Made by a program: the position numbers and the translations under genes. The notes beneath the pieces are model-generated. The model saw only the letters and a program-made list of their open reading frames with translations. It searched no databases and was not told the origin of the DNA. From the NCBI GenBank assembly GCA_903854475.1, contig CAINWP010000145.1:1-48288 (forward strand): a DNA stretch of 48,288 nt. Direction: 5' to 3'. Within the stretch, counting starts at the first letter, position 1, and the number at the start of each line of letters is the position of its first letter. Shown here one piece after another: positions 45,370 to 48,288 of this stretch. The stretch comes from an uncultured Verrucomicrobiota bacterium (GTDB lineage: Bacteria; Verrucomicrobiota; Verrucomicrobiia; Limisphaerales; UBA9464).

Positions 45370-45466
45370 CGGCCGAGGTATGTCTCGGACCGGTCTATGG
45401 ATCGCGAGGGTCCCGATGGGCAGATTTGTGAATGGAGTGAGCGGCACCGTTAGAGTTTCTGCCGTA

Positions 45467-45502
45467 TCAATGTGCGCAGGGCAACAACATTGTTTTACTC
45501 AT
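45467..45502 (-). CDS. possible 11-residue leader peptide
   Basis: ATG at 45502 (minus strand), 11 codons (peptide SKTMLLPCAH after Met), stop at 45467-45469. AGAGG (45515-45511) sits eight bases before the ATG, a better ribosome site than most genes here have. It ends about 98 bases before the barrel gene start. The start codon lies inside the palindrome at 45490-45509. It may be chance. Confidence 0.25.
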   Translation of the reverse strand: MSKTMLLPCAH

Positions 45503-45509
45503 AAAACAA
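45490..45509. promoter_or_regulatory. palindrome upstream of the barrel gene
   Basis: TTGTTTTA (45490-45497), CTCA, TAAAACAA (45502-45509): a perfect eight-base inverted repeat in an AT-rich patch, about 120 bases before the barrel gene start. It could be an operator or a hairpin sequestering the small leader start codon. Confidence 0.35.
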
Positions 45510-45614
45510 ACCTCTAAGATAACGCTCACCGTTTTCAAGGTGATGGCTGGATTTTTGATGACCGAACCCTGAGGAAGCCGTTGTCCGGCACTCAATGCCC
45601 CTCGTGGAACAGAA

Positions 45615-46316
45615 TTAAAACCGACGGTCCTTCGTCCATCGACGGAGGAAAGTCAGAGCGCCGACTCCGGCTCCAGTGAGAGCCAAGGCCCAGGTGGAGG
45701 GTTCTGGAATCACCTGAAAGCGGTAGGTGGCCGAATCGCTGGTGCGAAAGCCGTCCATGAGGTGGTTGCCAGAGGCTTCCAGCGTCACGAAATAGTCGCC
45801 AGGAGCCGAGAAACCCACGTTGAAATGACCGTGGCTACCGGGGACCAACATCAGGTGGTCGATTTCGGTGATTCCATTGACCGTGGACAGTTTGAGGTTG
45901 GGTGTTCCAAAGCCACCCACCTCCCAGACCGAGAAGGTTCCGGGTCCGCTGACGGCCTTCAGACTCAGGCTGATATTCCCGGACCAGTCGCCAGCAACAA
46001 GTTCCTCAGTGCCGAATCCCAGAAAGGGCAGTTGTGCGTTCTCGGCGGTTGGAAGGATCCAAACCGGTGTGCCAAGGGTCCCGAGAAAACTCGTGAAAGC
46101 CCCTCCCGGCGACACTCCAGCAGCAGCGGGTCCAACGGCGAAAACCGCCTCCGTAGGGCTGAATTCCTGATTCATCGGCTCCTCTCGGTGGACATGCAAA
46201 TCAAAAGACTTATTTTCATAGGCGATACCGATATCGACATGGCCATAAGCAATAAATGTTTGGGTTTTTGCCGATAAAGCGATGGAAAAACCAGCAATAA
46301 TCCAGGGTATTTTCAT
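45615..46316 (-). CDS. choice-of-anchor M / PEP-CTERM surface protein
   Basis: 233-residue exported protein. The signal peptide is KIPWIIAGFSIALSAKTQTF (cut near 20). It is followed by GHVDIGIAYENKSFDLHVHRE (split here as GHVDIGIAYE and FDLHVHRE), the hallmark of the choice-of-anchor M domain (about 25-195, ending with HFNVGFSAPGDYFVTLEASG). The C-terminus is a PEP-CTERM sorting signal: IPEPSTWALALTGAGVGAL, then LRRWTKDRR. Such proteins are handed to an exosortase, which is not in the window. The domain name reflects that the same module is joined to different anchors in different phyla; its ligand is unknown. The ATG at 46316 is chosen for the signal peptide. Confidence 0.85.
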   Translation of the reverse strand: MKIPWIIAGFSIALSAKTQTFIAYGHVDIGIAYENKSFDLHVHREEPMNQEFSPTEAVFAVGPAAAGVSPGGAFTSFLGTLGTPVWILPTAENAQLPFLGFGTEELVAGDWSGNISLSLKAVSGPGTFSVWEVGGFGTPNLKLSTVNGITEIDHLMLVPGSHGHFNVGFSAPGDYFVTLEASGNHLMDGFRTSDSATYRFQVIPEPSTWALALTGAGVGALTFLRRWTKDRRF

Positions 46317-46679
46317 GGGTGAACAGCAGGGCGTTTGTTGTTTATGCAAACAGTTTGCAATAGACCTCCCTTCCGTCAATTCCTAATTCAAAACGACCGT
46401 GCTTGGTGGGTCTGGAAGCCATCGTCCGTGGACAGAGAGTGGTGCGATAGGGACAGGCTCATTTTGGATGGGCGAGGGCTTCTTAGAAGACACCCACGCG
46501 GTCATTGGGGGGAGTCGAGATGACTGGGGACAGGCTTCCTGGTGAGCCCAAGGCAACGACGAGGAGCGGGGCACTTAGGGTCAGTTAGAGGCCTGCAATG
46601 AGCGAGCGACGACGCTTTTGCTGAAGCAGGCACAGCCGGTGAGGCCAATCAGCGGAGGCCCGCGAGCATGCGCGCCTGA
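46317..46679. other. intergenic region, leftward genes
   Basis: 363 bases between the PEP-CTERM gene start and the stop of the propeller gene, both reading left. It should contain the PEP-CTERM gene promoter. I see no convincing boxes, repeats, RNA gene or protein-like frame. Confidence 0.5.
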
Positions 46680-47927
46680 TCAACGACCTAAATCAGCAGT
46701 TCTTCGGGGCAGCCACCGCGGATGATCTAGGCCGCCAGGGCCGATCCCGGCATGGATCTTCAGGGAATGGCGCCCTTTTCGATCGGTCACCCGAAGGTGG
46801 GGCACTCCGCCCGTTTCGGCGCGGCAGAAGGCGACCGGGCCGCCTCCGGGAAACTCCGTTGCTCTGAAATCCCACACGCCGTCCGTGCATGGAGTCACCC
46901 AGCCGACGAAACCCGTTTTCGGATCGATCCGAGCGATGGCGGTGCCGCCGCGGGCTTGGTGAGGTTTAAACTCGCGGTTGAAATGATCGGTGTCAGGCCG
47001 CTGCGCTTGATATTCCCAGGGGACTCGGGAGCCCGGGATGCGCAAGGGGGCGAGGATGTGGCCATCGTGCGTCCACACGGGCACATTGGAACCGCCGCCG
47101 CGATGGCTTGCCGCGCCGTAGGTGGCTGCGAACCACATGGACTGACCCTCGGTGAGCATTCGGAATCCGGTCCCATCCGGGCGACACACGCAGACGTCGG
47201 ACCAGTCGTGTCCCGGATCGACCGGGGCGTGGCAGTCTTGAAAGGCCAACCATTGCCCGTCGGGAGACCAGCTGGGCCCGAAATACAAATGACCGGGTTG
47301 GGTGGCGACCTTCACCCGGTTGCCCCCGTGGGTGTTGCAAGTCCAGATCTGGTAGCCTTCGCGACTGGCCAAATGGAAGGCCACGCGCTGACCGTCCGGA
47401 CTGAGGCTGTAGCCGTAGGGCAATCCTTCGTCCGGGCCAGTAAACTCGCGGGCATCCGAACCGTCCAAACGCATGTTGAAGGTTTGCCCAGGTCGGGTGC
47501 GGATTACTTGCATGAGGATGCGTCCGCCTTGAAGAACCAGTTGCGGCGCATAGAACGGCGCCAGGCGGTCGCGTGTGGCCAGTTCCTCCAGGTTTTTCCG
47601 ATCGAGGTCGTAGGCCCAAACGTGGGTGGGTGTCTGGTGGTAGTATTCGTCGAAGGGTCGGCCCGGACCGTCTCGCCGCGCCTCCATACTCAGCAAGAGT
47701 ACTCGCCCGTCTTCCAAGAAACCGGCCGGCTGCCACGTCACCTGACCAGGGGCCGAAACTTCCAGCTCATGAAAGTTCTGGCCCGTCGAGTCGATGACAC
47801 AAGTCTTGCCCGACGCGGTGAAGAACAGGCGCTCCGGACCGCGGCCGCCGGATGGCAGGAGCGAGCATCCGGAAGCCACGGTCAGGCTGCCCAACCAAGA
47901 CCGCTCAAGGAACTGTCTGCGTTTCAT
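46680..47927 (-). CDS. exported TolB-like beta-propeller protein
   Basis: 415 residues. The start KRRQFLERSW resembles a twin-arginine (Tat) signal, and TVASGC (Cys near 20-21) could be a lipobox, so it may be a Tat-exported lipoprotein. The body is a propeller with WD40/PD40-style blades: YSLSPDGQRVAFHLAS, GPSWSPDGQWLAFQD, VCVCRPDGTGFRMLTEGQ, NVPVWTHDGHILAPLR. Similar propellers occur in TolB and in oligogalacturonate lyases. The lyase reading is possible but no catalytic residues are confirmed. The frame is open upstream to 48167, but the ATG at 47927 places the Tat motif at the N-terminus. Function unknown. Confidence 0.78.
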   Translation of the reverse strand: MKRRQFLERSWLGSLTVASGCSLLPSGGRGPERLFFTASGKTCVIDSTGQNFHELEVSAPGQVTWQPAGFLEDGRVLLLSMEARRDGPGRPFDEYYHQTPTHVWAYDLDRKNLEELATRDRLAPFYAPQLVLQGGRILMQVIRTRPGQTFNMRLDGSDAREFTGPDEGLPYGYSLSPDGQRVAFHLASREGYQIWTCNTHGGNRVKVATQPGHLYFGPSWSPDGQWLAFQDCHAPVDPGHDWSDVCVCRPDGTGFRMLTEGQSMWFAATYGAASHRGGGSNVPVWTHDGHILAPLRIPGSRVPWEYQAQRPDTDHFNREFKPHQARGGTAIARIDPKTGFVGWVTPCTDGVWDFRATEFPGGGPVAFCRAETGGVPHLRVTDRKGRHSLKIHAGIGPGGLDHPRWLPRRTADLGR

Positions 47928-48127
47928 GGGAATGGTCGGCACGCTGGATCCGCACGGTTGGCTTGTCGAGCGTCCCCCACACACTGTTCTTCGCAATTTA
48001 CCTACTTCGAGGCGGCAACGGTTTCGATTCTGAAGAGCTTCACGCCTGTCTCGTACCGATCCCCGCGCACCTCCGCGCGAGTTCCCCCTCAGTTTTCGAG
48101 TTGGATCGTCCGGGGTCCGGGAAATAA

Positions 48128-48288
48128 TGGCTAACAAACTCCTCGTCCCGTGAACTGCTTTCGACATTTGCGTCGTGTGAGCGCGTTGGGCAAACCGTGA
48201 TTCTTTTAGCGATCCCGCAGGCTCCGACGGCGGTGGAGGTGCGGTGGCCTGGAGGGAAGGTTCAGCGCTCGGAGTGGCCAGCGGGTGC
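48128..48288 (+). pseudogene. ASPIC/UnbV-like fragment at the right edge
   Basis: The frame after the stop at 48125-48127 is open to the window end. Its last residues read APTAVEVRWPGGKVQRSEWP, close to the ASPIC/UnbV domain consensus (VEVRWPSGKVQ) that ends CRTAC/FG-GAP repeat proteins. No ATG lies in frame; GTG at 48197 is the only likely start. The part normally found before this motif is missing here. It may be the start of a short gene, a decayed end or a frameshifted one. It cannot be decided without the sequence to the right. Confidence 0.35.

Noticed and set aside
46752-48134. 460-codon plus-strand frame opposite the TolB-like gene
   Set aside because: The minus-strand frame has a Tat signal and propeller repeats; the plus frame has none.

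Overview
The window is a GC-rich bacterial chromosome segment, most likely from the Verrucomicrobiota (PVC group), possibly the Pedosphaera/Limisphaera side. This placement is inferred from gene content. It holds a PEP-CTERM protein, a planctomycete-type DUF1587/1592/1588/1585 haem protein, a PhoPQ-activated (PqaA) family protein, a futalosine-pathway MqnA, an outer-membrane barrel protein and a giant macroglobulin-like exported protein. No rRNA, tRNA, insertion sequence, prophage or CRISPR array was found. Shine-Dalgarno sequences are weak or absent before most starts.

Layout. 0-0.9 kb: a repeat-bearing edge and an HNH endonuclease gene. 1-7.7 kb: housekeeping and envelope genes, purL, thrC, a family 2 glycosyltransferase, a methyltransferase and a ROK sugar kinase. 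7.7-15.1 kb: rsmI facing away from a rightward yajQ - unknown - ybeY - recO block, then dnaE. The recO-dnaE gap contains a leftward candidate non-coding RNA with its own promoter and terminator. 15.2-26.4 kb: mostly exported accessory genes: a two-repeat secreted protein, PqaA, the DUF1592 haem protein, an alpha-oxoamine synthase behind a two-domain amidohydrolase, and an Ig-domain protein. 26.5-31.5 kb: erpA, lysS, the C-terminal half of a split carbamoyl-phosphate synthase large subunit, and a VOC protein. 31.5-33.2 kb: nearly 1 kb without a convincing gene but with strong hairpins, then an orphan 248-residue protein. 33.3-42.1 kb: ppk1 meeting, with no gap, the 2175-residue macroglobulin-like gene. 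42.3-48.3 kb: an aminotransferase, mqnA, an outer-membrane barrel, a choice-of-anchor-M/PEP-CTERM protein, a TolB-like propeller protein and, at the right edge, a fragment resembling an ASPIC/UnbV domain.

How the genes fit together. The core genes serve purine (purL), threonine (thrC), pyrimidine/arginine (carB half) and menaquinone (mqnA) synthesis, translation (lysS, rsmI, ybeY), replication and repair (dnaE, recO), Fe-S assembly (erpA) and polyphosphate (ppk1). The accessory genes mostly encode secreted or envelope proteins typical of polymer-degrading PVC bacteria. There is no obvious defence island. The observations most worth following are the antisense-to-leader RNA candidate at 10.97-11.23 kb, the split carB with its hairpin-rich leader, the hairpin cluster at 31.78-31.89 kb, and the large exported proteins of unknown role.
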